A stretch of DNA of 64,000 nt from G963677325 sp963810555. Lineage in GTDB: Bacteria; Bacteroidota; Bacteroidia; Bacteroidales; Prolixibacteraceae. A program made the translations under genes and the position numbers. Below, one piece after another: positions 24,384 to 32,602 of this stretch (the stretch's first letter is position 1; every line of letters begins with the position of its first letter). The stretch covers positions 620,001 through 684,000 of the forward strand of contig CAWENX010000009.1 of assembly GCA_963810555.1 (NCBI GenBank). Direction: 5' to 3'. The notes under the pieces were generated by a model, which was not told the DNA's origin, did no database searches, and worked only from the letters and a program-made list of their open reading frames with translations.

Positions 24384-24659
24384 ATGAAGACTCTAAAACT
24401 CATTCTTATTCTGACTGCAATCTTTCTATTGTTTTTTGCAGGTTGCGTGATCAACATCGTTGGTACCGATCCTGCCGCTGCTGCTGCCTCCGCCGCTGAT
24501 CAGCCATCACTGATAAAACTTATTGCAGTCGGCATCCTTGGCGTTTACGAGGTCGTTGTCAGGATTGTCCCTTCAGTGGGCGACTATTCTGCCGTTTCCT
24601 GGATCATCAAATTCCTGAAAAAGGTATCTGATACCTTGAATATCACCAAAAGCGGATAA
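24384..24659 (+). CDS. Small lipoprotein, possible holin/spanin-like
   Basis: A 91-residue protein from the ATG at 24384. It has a signal peptide ending in the lipobox FFAGC (Cys about residue 21), then an alanine-rich linker, a hydrophobic helix LIKLIAVGILGVYEVVV and an amphipathic C-terminal helix. A tandem CAATTATCAATT tract lies directly before the start, as before the Ku gene. No family is recognised. Proximity to an M15 peptidase suggests membrane or lysis function, but this is not proven. Confidence 0.6.
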   Translation: MKTLKLILILTAIFLLFFAGCVINIVGTDPAAAAASAADQPSLIKLIAVGILGVYEVVVRIVPSVGDYSAVSWIIKFLKKVSDTLNITKSG

Positions 24660-24666
24660 TCTTCTT

Positions 24667-24889
24667 AAACCACGAAGTGGTGTTATTTGAATAACCCCGG
24701 GTTTCAACCCGGGGAAAGGATCACACAGGAAATCCCGAGCCCTGAAGGGGCTCAACAAATAAGCAAATTATTAAGATGAAAAATAATCATTACTCAAGGT
24801 TGAACCCTTTCAGGGCTCTGATGCGGAGAGAGCTACTCTTTTCCACGGGTTACACCTGTGGTTATTCAAATTTAACCACTTCGTGGTTT
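24667..24889. repeat. Two inverted copies of a dispersed intergenic element, left of the Ku gene
   Basis: About 95 bases starting AAACCACGAAGTGG at 24667 recur in inverted, diverged form and end with CCACTTCGTGGTTT at 24889. Inner matching words include ATTTGAATAACC, an ACCCGG/CCACGGGT stem and GAGCCCTGAA. The RNA could form a long hairpin. Confidence 0.75.
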
Positions 24890-24962
24890 ACCGATGGCTA
24901 TCGGGTTCGTGAAATTCTTAATTCTTTAATTATCAATTGTCAATTTTCAATTTTCAATTATT

Positions 24963-25706
24963 ATGAAACCTATCTGGAATCCTATTCTTGTTTTCAACGG
25001 CCTTCAGGTGCCGGTTCAGCTCTTTAATGCGGTTCAAAAATCGAAAGTCTCTTTTGAAATGATTGACTCTCGTGACAGAGCAAAAATCCGCATGATCAAA
25101 ACCAATGAAAAAACCGGTGAACCTGTTCCTCAGCAATTTATCGGTAAAGGTTACGTTCCTGGTAGAGACGCGATTAATCGCGTCTCTGAACGCATTCTTG
25201 TCCCGCCTGACCTGATCGCATCCTGCCTTCCTCCTGTCTCAAATGAGATCGTATTTGGTTATTTCATTAACAATTGGGAATTGCCTTACACCAGGCTTGA
25301 ATCTTTCTATTGGGTTCTTCCGGCAAAAGGTGATGAAATGAACTACGCTGTTATCCTGAAAGCTTTGAATGATCTGAGTTTAATTGGAATAGCTCAGGCA
25401 ACCTATCAGAATTGCAGTAACCTCTTTGCTTTAGGTGCCCTGGAATGTACAGACGCGATTCATCGCGTCTCTTCTGATGCTGCCCCTGCCACTTCCGCTG
25501 CCGCTAACATATTGGTCCTTTACAGGCTTCGTTTTGACGATCAGATTGCCCATTGTGATTCGCCTGTCTTGCCTCAAATTGACAATGAAGATGATTCTGT
25601 AATGACAATTCTTAAATCGTTTATGACTTCCTGCTGTGATATTTTCGATGTTTCAGGTTTCCGTGATACGTTCAATGATAATTTTTTGCAGGCGATTGCC
25701 GCGTAA
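24963..25706 (+). CDS. Ku-family DNA-end-binding protein (divergent, element-borne)
   Basis: A 247-residue protein matching the bacterial Ku core by eye. Seen: MKPIWNPILVFNGLQVPVQL (Ku: IW-x-G-x-I-x-FGLV-x-IPVKL), VSFEMIDSRD, TNEKTGEPVPQQFIGKGY (Ku: NEKTGKEV-x-x-x-x-IVKGY), LESFYWVLPAKG (Ku: YYLEP), YAVILKALNDLSLIGIA and LVLYRLRFDDQI (the Ku end of the beta-barrel). Ku dimers thread onto double-strand ends and recruit ligase D. No ligD is in the window. The basic C-terminal tail of cellular Ku is absent. Two palindromic repeats add residues in frame (about 68-75 and 163-170). Relatives on mycobacteriophages help circularise genomes, so a role in the element's DNA ends is plausible. Confidence 0.78.
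   Translation: MKPIWNPILVFNGLQVPVQLFNAVQKSKVSFEMIDSRDRAKIRMIKTNEKTGEPVPQQFIGKGYVPGRDAINRVSERILVPPDLIASCLPPVSNEIVFGYFINNWELPYTRLESFYWVLPAKGDEMNYAVILKALNDLSLIGIAQATYQNCSNLFALGALECTDAIHRVSSDAAPATSAAANILVLYRLRFDDQIAHCDSPVLPQIDNEDDSVMTILKSFMTSCCDIFDVSGFRDTFNDNFLQAIAA
25164..25187. repeat. Perfect 24-bp palindrome inside the Ku-like gene
   Basis: The 12-base half AGAGACGCGATT is followed by its exact reverse complement. It begins on a codon boundary and adds the eight residues RDAINRVS without shifting the frame. Ku relatives lack such residues between KGY and the following strand. Confidence 0.85.
25451..25470. repeat. Second AGACG palindrome inside the Ku-like gene
   Basis: AGACGCGAT and ATCGCGTCT flank a two-base centre. 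It is read in the same phase as the first copy and encodes TDAIHRVS. Confidence 0.8.
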
Positions 25707-26202
25707 AACAATTGACAATTACCGAATAACTATCAGCCTAACAGTCTACATATTAACGTGTAGCGGTTTAGGTATTGTAGAATTGAATGAAAAAAAACAT
25801 CATTTTCCCCGTAGGGGATACGGAATGCCAACAAACAAATGATTTGCGTAATACCTGCGGCGTAACAAATTGAATGGAAATGATTTATTCCGAAGCATAG
25901 GCTGAAAGCCTTATATAATTTGGCCCAATGGCAACGCCTTGGGTAAATGATGGCAACAACCTGTCTAACGCCCTGTAAGGGCAACATAACTAATTGATAT
26001 GAAAAATATATTGTCCTTTCAGGACGTTAAAATGGATATTAACTTTCTACCCAGGGCGTTGCCCATGGGCTATAATATACTACCGCTTCGCGGTGTAACC
26101 GATTCGTGTAATTCGTCTCCAGTCCCGATAGATATCAGGATCGGGATCGTGCAATTCATAATCTGAAACTCTGAAACTCTGAAACTCTGAAACAATTCCT
26201 CC
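25707..26202. other. Gene-free repeat region, right of the Ku gene
   Basis: It contains an imperfect inverted repeat. The left side (about 25849-25990) has CCCAATGGCAACGCCTTGGG and TAACGCCCTGTAAGGGCAAC. The right side (about 26015-26100) has the matching complements, CCTTTCAGGACGTTAA and ACCCAGGGCGTTGCCCATGG. A tandem CTGAAACT tract precedes the M15 gene (26165-26192). No gene is supported. Confidence 0.6.
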
Positions 26203-26649
26203 ATGAAAATGATCAAAATTCACCGCGGTTCTTCCAAACTTCTTACTCCTCATTTCAGGGAATCTGAATTTTTTTGTAAGTCTCTTGATTTCAAAAGAGA
26301 TTGGCATCTTCTTGACCGGAGTCTTGTAATGGGTGTTGAGATAGTTCGTGAATTTGTTGATGTTCCAGTGCTTATTTCAAGCTCTTATAGAACTCCTGAT
26401 GGAAATAAAGCGTGTGGCGGTGCTCCTGATTCCTTTCATCTGCGAGGCATGGCAATTGATTTGCGTTGTCCTTTAAAACAATCATTGATCAAAGAAAATC
26501 TTTTCCGAAGAGGCTTTCTCTATCATGCTCTCCGCTCTGCCGGCATCAATGGTTTTGGTATCAGCGAACGATTCCTCCATATCGATACCCGTTCGTTTGG
26601 TTATACTTCTGATTCTGAATTTGGCTCGTATGCTCTTTGGTATTATTAA
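26203..26649 (+). CDS. Peptidase M15 family (D-Ala-D-Ala carboxypeptidase / endolysin-like)
   Basis: A 148-residue protein with the M15 zinc motifs: SFHLRGMAIDL (the SxHxxGxAxD site, about residues 77-87) and FLHIDTR (third ligand His, about 125). Before these comes SSYRTPDGNKACGGAPD. It has no signal peptide and is only the catalytic domain, as in phage endolysins, which cut peptidoglycan cross-links and need a holin-type helper. It ends the ssrA-linked gene block. A second in-frame ATG at 26209 is possible. Confidence 0.85.
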   Translation: MKMIKIHRGSSKLLTPHFRESEFFCKSLDFKRDWHLLDRSLVMGVEIVREFVDVPVLISSSYRTPDGNKACGGAPDSFHLRGMAIDLRCPLKQSLIKENLFRRGFLYHALRSAGINGFGISERFLHIDTRSFGYTSDSEFGSYALWYY

Positions 26650-26725
26650 GGTACATGATAAGTATTACGAATGATGAAAATTCTTTAAACCAGCAATCTA
26701 CAGCCTAATATCCAAATACTTATTA

Positions 26726-26794
26726 ATGGCAAATGTAGAAATCATCAAATACGAAGAGGTAACACGCGTTATCTTGAAAATTGAATTTAGATAA
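26726..26794 (+). other. Short open frame, possible N-terminal gene remnant
   Basis: A 22-codon frame, MANVEIIKYEEVTRVILKIE plus FR and stop. The start resembles the first residues of ORF6N-domain proteins of mobile elements, but it is too short to be sure. It lies between the M15 gene and the permease array, where the element's right end would be expected. Confidence 0.3.
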
Positions 26795-26811
26795 ATATTC
26801 CAATCATTTTT

Positions 26812-29238
26812 TTACTCATACCTCAACGCTTCAACGGGATTCCTTGTTGCAGCTTTCCAGCTTTGCCAGCTCACTGTCAATAAAGCAATGCCCAGCGCCA
26901 GCAACCCTGCAAGGGCAAATATCCACCATCTCAGGGTGGTTTTATAAGCAAAGTTCTCAAGCCATTGGTTCATGGCGTAATAGGCAATAGGTGTTGCAAT
27001 CACAAATGCTATCGCCACACTTTTGATAATATCTTTATTAAAAAGTGAAACGAGTTCCCAAATTTTTGCGCCGTTTATCTTTCTGATTCCTATTTCCTTG
27101 ATGCGTTTGCTGATAGCATAATTTATCAGGCCGAATAATCCCAGAACGGATAAAAATATTGCTATAAATGATAGTGTTGAGAGAAGGTCCCCAAACTGAG
27201 TATTGGAAACATATTGACGGTCATAAAATTCACTCAGGAAAAAATAGTCAAATGACGAATTTGGGTACAACTTTTCCCAGTTTGTTTTCAGGCTGCTAAT
27301 GATAGATTTACGATTCTTTTTATCAATATCGATCACGTAGTAGTTGTAACCTTTATAAGTATTATCGGCACAAAACAAAACGAATGCTGAAAATTCTTTT
27401 TCGGGCGATAAAAGGTGAAAATCTTTGATCACGCCATAAATAGTAAAGGCGGGAGAATTGCCAAATTCGGGAAGAATAATCTGTTTCCCGACTGCCTCAT
27501 TAGGTGAAGAATAGCGAAGTTTTGAACACGCTGTTTCATTAATAATAATATTTCGCGAATTGTTCTCCGATGGTAAAAAGCTTTTTCCGGCCAACAATTT
27601 CAACCTGAACACGTCCATAAAATCATAATCGATTCTTGCGCCGTCAATAACTTCATTTATTTGCGGATCAACATCAGTCCGATCGATCATCCAGCCCATT
27701 TTCAGGTATTGCCCTGGAATATCGCTTGTGGCAGTAACATTACGCACCCCGGGAATTGCTTTCGTCCTTTCCTTAAACGGGTTAAGTCCTGTGGATTGAA
27801 AGTCAGTACCCGACGGTGTTTTTAACACAATTTTGTTTTGAATATCAGCGCCAACATCAATTTTTTTCAGATAATTTAGCTGCTTGTATATTATGATAGT
27901 GCTTATTATGAGTGATATACTTATTAAAAACTGTCCGGTTATCACCATGCGCTTGATACTGAACAGTGAACCGACATTATAAGATGATCCTTTCTTTTGC
28001 GACATTGACCCGGTAAAAATTAAAGCCGGTATTAATCCTGAAATAAGAATCCCCAAAAAAAGGAACGCCAGATAAATCGCTATATTGATAGTATGTAGAA
28101 CAGGGATCTCCTTCCCGGTAAAATTTTCAAAAAGACCTTTTGACAGAATTGCTATTAACAAACCGGCTATAAATGCAGAAAGATTTAAAATCACCGCTTC
28201 GACTATAAATGTCAAAAACAACCTTCCCCTGCTCGACCCGAGAATCTTTCTGGTTCTTATTTCCTTCTGCCTTGTTTCTACAAATGAAGTATTAAGGTTG
28301 ATATAATTAAACCACGCAATCATAATAACACCCAGGGCAATAATGATCAGATATGTGGAATGCTGATGGTTCCCTTTTCTTTCCAATTCCCACTGTATTG
28401 ATTTATTCTGGTGAATTTCTCTTAGAGGAACCAGTTCATATGTGTTGGTGAAATTATCAGACGTTTGATAAGTGCTCCGTTTTTTAATTATATCGGTGCA
28501 GGCCCTGGCTATCCGATCCGGATCGGTGTTATCAGCCAACAGAAGATAAGTATACGATACAGCATAATGCCAACTGTTATCTATACCGGGCCAGCCGGCC
28601 CGTAAAGTCTCCATCGACAGCAAAAAATCAAACTGTAAATTCGAATTTGCCGGGAGATCATAAAATACGCCGGTTACAGTAAACTCTTTAGAATCGCGAT
28701 TATTACGTATGGTCATTGTTTTGCCGATTGGCGACTCTGATCCGAAATATTTTTTACCGGCGCTTTCAGACAAAACCATACTATTCGGAGCTTTTAAAAC
28801 CTCATTTGGCCTTCCGGTTTTTAACGGGTATGAAAAGAAAGAGAAAAAATTACTGTCTGCAAAAAACACATTTTTTTCCCGGAATTGCTTTTTGTTTATT
28901 TCGTCCTGGTTAAATGAAATGATTTTCTCCGTATCAAAAGCCCACATTCGAAGATAACTTTTGACTTCCGCAAATTCTTCTGCCAGGGCGGGTCCAAAAC
29001 CATTGTCCGATGTGGCATACACAGATAATATTCCATCTTTTTTGCCCACAATGCTGTTGATCCGGTAAATTTGATCCGAACTTTTATGCATCGAATCATA
29101 ACTATATTCAAAACGCACAAAAGAAGTGGTCATTATCAGCACCCAGTATCCAACAAGAAGCCCTCCAAAACTAATCAGCGTAAAAAGGTTCCTTTTTATT
29201 ATCTGTCTGATTATCAAATTAAATTCTATCTTTTTCAT
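26812..29238 (-). CDS. ABC transporter permease, FtsX/MacB type (permease 9, last in array)
   Basis: An 808-residue protein from the ATG at 29238; a TTG at 29250 is less likely. The layout is shared by all permeases here: one N-terminal helix, a periplasmic MacB-core domain, three helices (about 285-430), a second periplasmic domain, and a C-terminal FtsX domain with three helices. The coupling motifs are RQKEIRTRKILGSS and KRIKEIGIRKINGAK, which contact the ATPase. It ends RNPVEALRYE. It is the only permease directly downstream of an ATPase gene (15 bases), so the two likely form a transporter. MacB-type systems use ATP to drive efflux through periplasmic adaptors. Confidence 0.9.
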   Translation of the reverse strand: MKKIEFNLIIRQIIKRNLFTLISFGGLLVGYWVLIMTTSFVRFEYSYDSMHKSSDQIYRINSIVGKKDGILSVYATSDNGFGPALAEEFAEVKSYLRMWAFDTEKIISFNQDEINKKQFREKNVFFADSNFFSFFSYPLKTGRPNEVLKAPNSMVLSESAGKKYFGSESPIGKTMTIRNNRDSKEFTVTGVFYDLPANSNLQFDFLLSMETLRAGWPGIDNSWHYAVSYTYLLLADNTDPDRIARACTDIIKKRSTYQTSDNFTNTYELVPLREIHQNKSIQWELERKGNHQHSTYLIIIALGVIMIAWFNYINLNTSFVETRQKEIRTRKILGSSRGRLFLTFIVEAVILNLSAFIAGLLIAILSKGLFENFTGKEIPVLHTINIAIYLAFLFLGILISGLIPALIFTGSMSQKKGSSYNVGSLFSIKRMVITGQFLISISLIISTIIIYKQLNYLKKIDVGADIQNKIVLKTPSGTDFQSTGLNPFKERTKAIPGVRNVTATSDIPGQYLKMGWMIDRTDVDPQINEVIDGARIDYDFMDVFRLKLLAGKSFLPSENNSRNIIINETACSKLRYSSPNEAVGKQIILPEFGNSPAFTIYGVIKDFHLLSPEKEFSAFVLFCADNTYKGYNYYVIDIDKKNRKSIISSLKTNWEKLYPNSSFDYFFLSEFYDRQYVSNTQFGDLLSTLSFIAIFLSVLGLFGLINYAISKRIKEIGIRKINGAKIWELVSLFNKDIIKSVAIAFVIATPIAYYAMNQWLENFAYKTTLRWWIFALAGLLALGIALLTVSWQSWKAATRNPVEALRYE

Positions 29239-29253
29239 AGGAGTATCCAATTA

Positions 29254-29949
29254 TTATAAAACCGCGGGTTCTATATTGTAAGCCAAATCTTTCCTTATAA
29301 CCCCATCCTCCAAGCGGAAGATTTGCTTTCCGTACTGTGCAAATTTTTCGTTGTGGGTCACCTGAATAATGGTCATCCCCTCTTTGTTCAGCTCATTCAG
29401 GGCTTGCATAATCATTTCTCCCTGGGTGGAGTGCAGGTTGCCGGTTGGTTCATCGGCAAGCAGTAATTTTGGTTTGCCTACGATTGCTCGGGCAATTCCA
29501 ACGAGTTGTTGCTGACCACCTGAAAGCTGCTGGGGAAACAAGTCCTTTTTGGCCACAATGTTAAAACGGTCAAGCAAATCGGCAACCATGGCCTGACGGT
29601 CACGGCTTTTTACTCCCTTGTAAATCAGCGGCGTTTCAATGTTTTCGTAAACCGTCATTTCTTCAATCAAATGGTAGGCCTGGAAGATAAAACCCATGAA
29701 ATTCCGATGGTATTGAACCAGTTCTTTTTCTTTCAGTCCCAATACCGACTTATCATACAGGGAATATTCACCTTCAGAAGGGGTGTCCAGCAATCCGATA
29801 ATATTTAATAAAGTTGATTTGCCGGAACCGCTGGGTCCCATGATGCTGATAAATTCACCTTCTCCGACTTCCAGTTCAATATCCTTAAGAACAAAAGTCC
29901 TTTGGAATTTGGAGTCGTAATACTTGTAAATGTTTTTTAATTGTATCAT
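29254..29949 (-). CDS. ABC transporter ATPase, MacB/LolD type (distal)
   Basis: A 231-residue ATP-binding subunit: Walker A GPSGSGKST (about 38), Q-loop FIFQAYHLI, signature LSGGQQQLVGIARAI, Walker B LLLADEPTGNL and H-loop VTHNEKF. Its signature has QQQL where the other ATPase here has QQQR. It is placed between permease 8 and permease 9, unlike the leading ATPase at 49862-50560, so it may serve permease 9 or be shared. Confidence 0.93.
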   Translation of the reverse strand: MIQLKNIYKYYDSKFQRTFVLKDIELEVGEGEFISIMGPSGSGKSTLLNIIGLLDTPSEGEYSLYDKSVLGLKEKELVQYHRNFMGFIFQAYHLIEEMTVYENIETPLIYKGVKSRDRQAMVADLLDRFNIVAKKDLFPQQLSGGQQQLVGIARAIVGKPKLLLADEPTGNLHSTQGEMIMQALNELNKEGMTIIQVTHNEKFAQYGKQIFRLEDGVIRKDLAYNIEPAVL

Positions 29950-29994
29950 TTTAAATTAGGATTAATGGATTATAGGATTAAAGGATTATAATTA

Positions 29995-32346
29995 CTACTC
30001 ATATCTTAAAGACTTTACCGGATTCTGGGTTGCCGCTCTCAAAGCTTGTGAACTGACAGTGGAAAGTGCAATGATACAAGCGATAGCCGGGCCCGCAATA
30101 AAAGTCCAGAAAGGCATGGCAGCATGAAAATAAAACGTTCCCAAAAAGATTTGGCCCAAAAGAAATGCAATGGGCAAGGCTATACAATAAGCAATTGTCA
30201 GCCATTTCATGTAACGGGTCAGCAATAAGCGCAAAATAGATGATGTTGTTGCACCGTTTGTTTTTCTGATTCCTATCTCCTTGGTCCGGCTCTCGGTGGT
30301 GAAGGAAGCCAATCCAAAGAAGCCTAAACATGCCAACATCAGGCCAATGAAAGCTGCAAATCCAATAAGGTTGGAAGGCGTCTGCAAGTTTGTATAACTC
30401 GGCAGATCGCTGAATATCGTTGGTTTAAATGGGGTATCAGTCTCGTAATGATTATACACCTTACCTATTTTTGCTGTCAAGGCAGAATAAGTTCCTGAAG
30501 AAAACTTAACCAACATCCAATTTCGCTCTTCCGGATTGATGCTGATAATCGTAGGAACAATCGGGCCTCTGAGATCCACAGCATGAAAGTCAGTAAAAAC
30601 TCCAATTACTGTACCCTTCTTCCCATCGAGAGTAATTAAGGATCCCAGTGGATTTTTAATTTTCATTACCTGCGCTGCAACATCGTTAATTACATAATTA
30701 TTGGAATCGGAAGGAAATGAAGAGTTGAAATATCTCCCTTCTTTCATTTTTATTCCGACTGTTTTATTGTAATCGAAATCAGCATTGACACACCAGAAAT
30801 GCAATTTTTCAGCTTCGTCCTTTCCTTCCCAACTCACTTCATTTGAAACTCTTGTTCCCCGCGACGGTATACAGTTTGTAAAACTTACCGCGTCGATACC
30901 GGGAATGGTCAGCAACTCAGCTTTCACACTTTCAGCATGTTTTTGAATGTTGACAGAATTGTCGAGAACAATCAGACTGTCTTTATTAACGCCCGGGTTG
31001 TAATTGTGCATATAGGTAGCCTGAACTTTAACTATCATCATCGCAATAATGAGTACAATGGGTATGGCGAATTGAAAAACAATAGAACTTTGCCTTAAAA
31101 AACTGTAACTGTGATCCGTAATAATTTTCCCTTTTAAGACACTTACAGGATTTGATGATGCGAGGTAAAATGCAGGGAATATTCCTGAAGCCAATCCGGT
31201 AAAGAATGTTACGGCTAAGAAAAACAGTAAAACTTTTATATCAGAGAACTGTAAATGAATATCCTGTCTGAATATCATGTTGAAGCCCGGCAACAGGAGT
31301 GAGACAATGATAATGGCGAATAAAAGACTAAGAAAGGTAAGGATAAATGTTTCACCCAGAAATTGAACAATAAGAGTAGATTTTTTTGAACCTGCGACTT
31401 TTTTAATCCCCGCCTCCCGGTAGCGTTTCATATTCAGGGCCATAGCGAGATTTATGAAATTAAAACAAGCTATCAGCAGAATTGCAAGTCCTACACATCC
31501 TACAATCACTACAAACTTCATTCCGGTCCAGACCCGTTGTCCCCCGGCATAAGAATACAGCGTTTTTTCCTTTAACGGAAAGAGAAATAATTCCTGGTTT
31601 AAAGTAGTTTCCTGGTTTTTGATTAAATCTTTTATTTTTTTATCGACCGATTTGCGATCAACTTTATCCTTTAACATGACCCAAAGCTGATTTGAATTGG
31701 CCCCGGTTTTCGATGCCCAACTGTTATCAGCCAAAAACTTTGAAAAAGGAATTACAAAATCAAATTGTAAGGTCGATTGGGTGGGTAAATTCCTAAGCAC
31801 TCCTGTAACTTTAAAAGCGTCCTGTTTCTCTCCGTCATTAAGAACAAGCATTTTCCCCACACAATCCGAACTTTCAAAAAATGTCTTTGCCATCCGTTCA
31901 GAAATGACAATTGAATTCATGTCGCTCAGAATATTTTTAGTACTTCCGTAAATGAGTGGGAAAGAGAATAGGCTGAATAAATCCGGATCGGCATAGATGC
32001 CCTGCTCCGTAAAGGATTTATCATTATTTGCAAATTTATGGCTACGGAAGGCAATCCTGGCGGAAGCTTCGATCTCAGGGGCATTATCCCTCACAAGATC
32101 ATCCAAAGATGCGGATTGAACTTCCTTTGGGAAACGGTCACCATTGAAATAGTTTACCCATGAGTCAACAGAATATAAACGATCATAGTTCTTGTGGAAC
32201 TTGTCGTAATTAAACATATTCATGATAAACAACACGGCAATAATTGCACAGGTCAGCCCAAATGAAAGGCATAGAAAATTAAGTGTGCTGTAAGTTCTGT
32301 TGCGCCAGAGATACCGTAAGGCGATGCGAAAAAAATTTTTAAACAT
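29995..32346 (-). CDS. ABC transporter permease, FtsX/MacB type (permease 8)
   Basis: A 783-residue two-module permease. The N-terminal helix (FLCLSFGLTCAIIAVLFIM) is followed by a periplasmic domain, then helices with the coupling motif KRYREAGIKKVAGSKK, and the C-terminal FtsX domain with SRTKEIGIRKTNGATTSS. It ends LRAATQNPVKSLRYE, a little different from the RNPVEALRYE ending of most other members, so it may be an older copy not homogenised with the rest. About 45 bases separate it from the distal ATPase gene. Confidence 0.9.
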   Translation of the reverse strand: MFKNFFRIALRYLWRNRTYSTLNFLCLSFGLTCAIIAVLFIMNMFNYDKFHKNYDRLYSVDSWVNYFNGDRFPKEVQSASLDDLVRDNAPEIEASARIAFRSHKFANNDKSFTEQGIYADPDLFSLFSFPLIYGSTKNILSDMNSIVISERMAKTFFESSDCVGKMLVLNDGEKQDAFKVTGVLRNLPTQSTLQFDFVIPFSKFLADNSWASKTGANSNQLWVMLKDKVDRKSVDKKIKDLIKNQETTLNQELFLFPLKEKTLYSYAGGQRVWTGMKFVVIVGCVGLAILLIACFNFINLAMALNMKRYREAGIKKVAGSKKSTLIVQFLGETFILTFLSLLFAIIIVSLLLPGFNMIFRQDIHLQFSDIKVLLFFLAVTFFTGLASGIFPAFYLASSNPVSVLKGKIITDHSYSFLRQSSIVFQFAIPIVLIIAMMIVKVQATYMHNYNPGVNKDSLIVLDNSVNIQKHAESVKAELLTIPGIDAVSFTNCIPSRGTRVSNEVSWEGKDEAEKLHFWCVNADFDYNKTVGIKMKEGRYFNSSFPSDSNNYVINDVAAQVMKIKNPLGSLITLDGKKGTVIGVFTDFHAVDLRGPIVPTIISINPEERNWMLVKFSSGTYSALTAKIGKVYNHYETDTPFKPTIFSDLPSYTNLQTPSNLIGFAAFIGLMLACLGFFGLASFTTESRTKEIGIRKTNGATTSSILRLLLTRYMKWLTIAYCIALPIAFLLGQIFLGTFYFHAAMPFWTFIAGPAIACIIALSTVSSQALRAATQNPVKSLRYE

Positions 32347-32602
32347 GATTTAGTTCTTTAAAATTTGTATTTGTAATAAACTTAGGCTTTAGGCCATACG
32401 ATTTAGAATTAAGAATTAATATTGAATTCTTTAATAATACAAAGATCATTAAATTGTATATTTATACATTTTTTATGAATAAATATACATTTCTTTACTG
32501 TGATTCTGTTACGAACCAATTACGAATGATATATGAATCATTTATAACCATAAGCTGAATTTTGATTTTGCATAAATATTCATTTTAGTCATTTTATTCA
32601 TT
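32347..32602. other. AT-rich gap inside the permease array
   Basis: At 256 bases this is the longest gap inside the array; the others are 40-160 bases. No sigma-54 or consensus housekeeping promoter was recognised on the minus strand. It could hold a promoter for the last permease group. Confidence 0.45.

Noticed and set aside
25733..25987. Minus-strand frame between the Ku-like and M15 genes
   Set aside because: It lies over imperfect inverted repeats and has no domain, ribosome site or protein-like pattern.
26650..26811. Copy of the ssrA 3' end as right attachment site
   Set aside because: I looked for TTCGACTCCCGCCAGCTCC-like words in this interval and found none, so the element border cannot be assigned here.
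20322..26811. Complete prophage or conjugative element
   Set aside because: No terminase, portal, capsid, relaxase, integrase or conjugation gene is recognisable; the gene set is too small.
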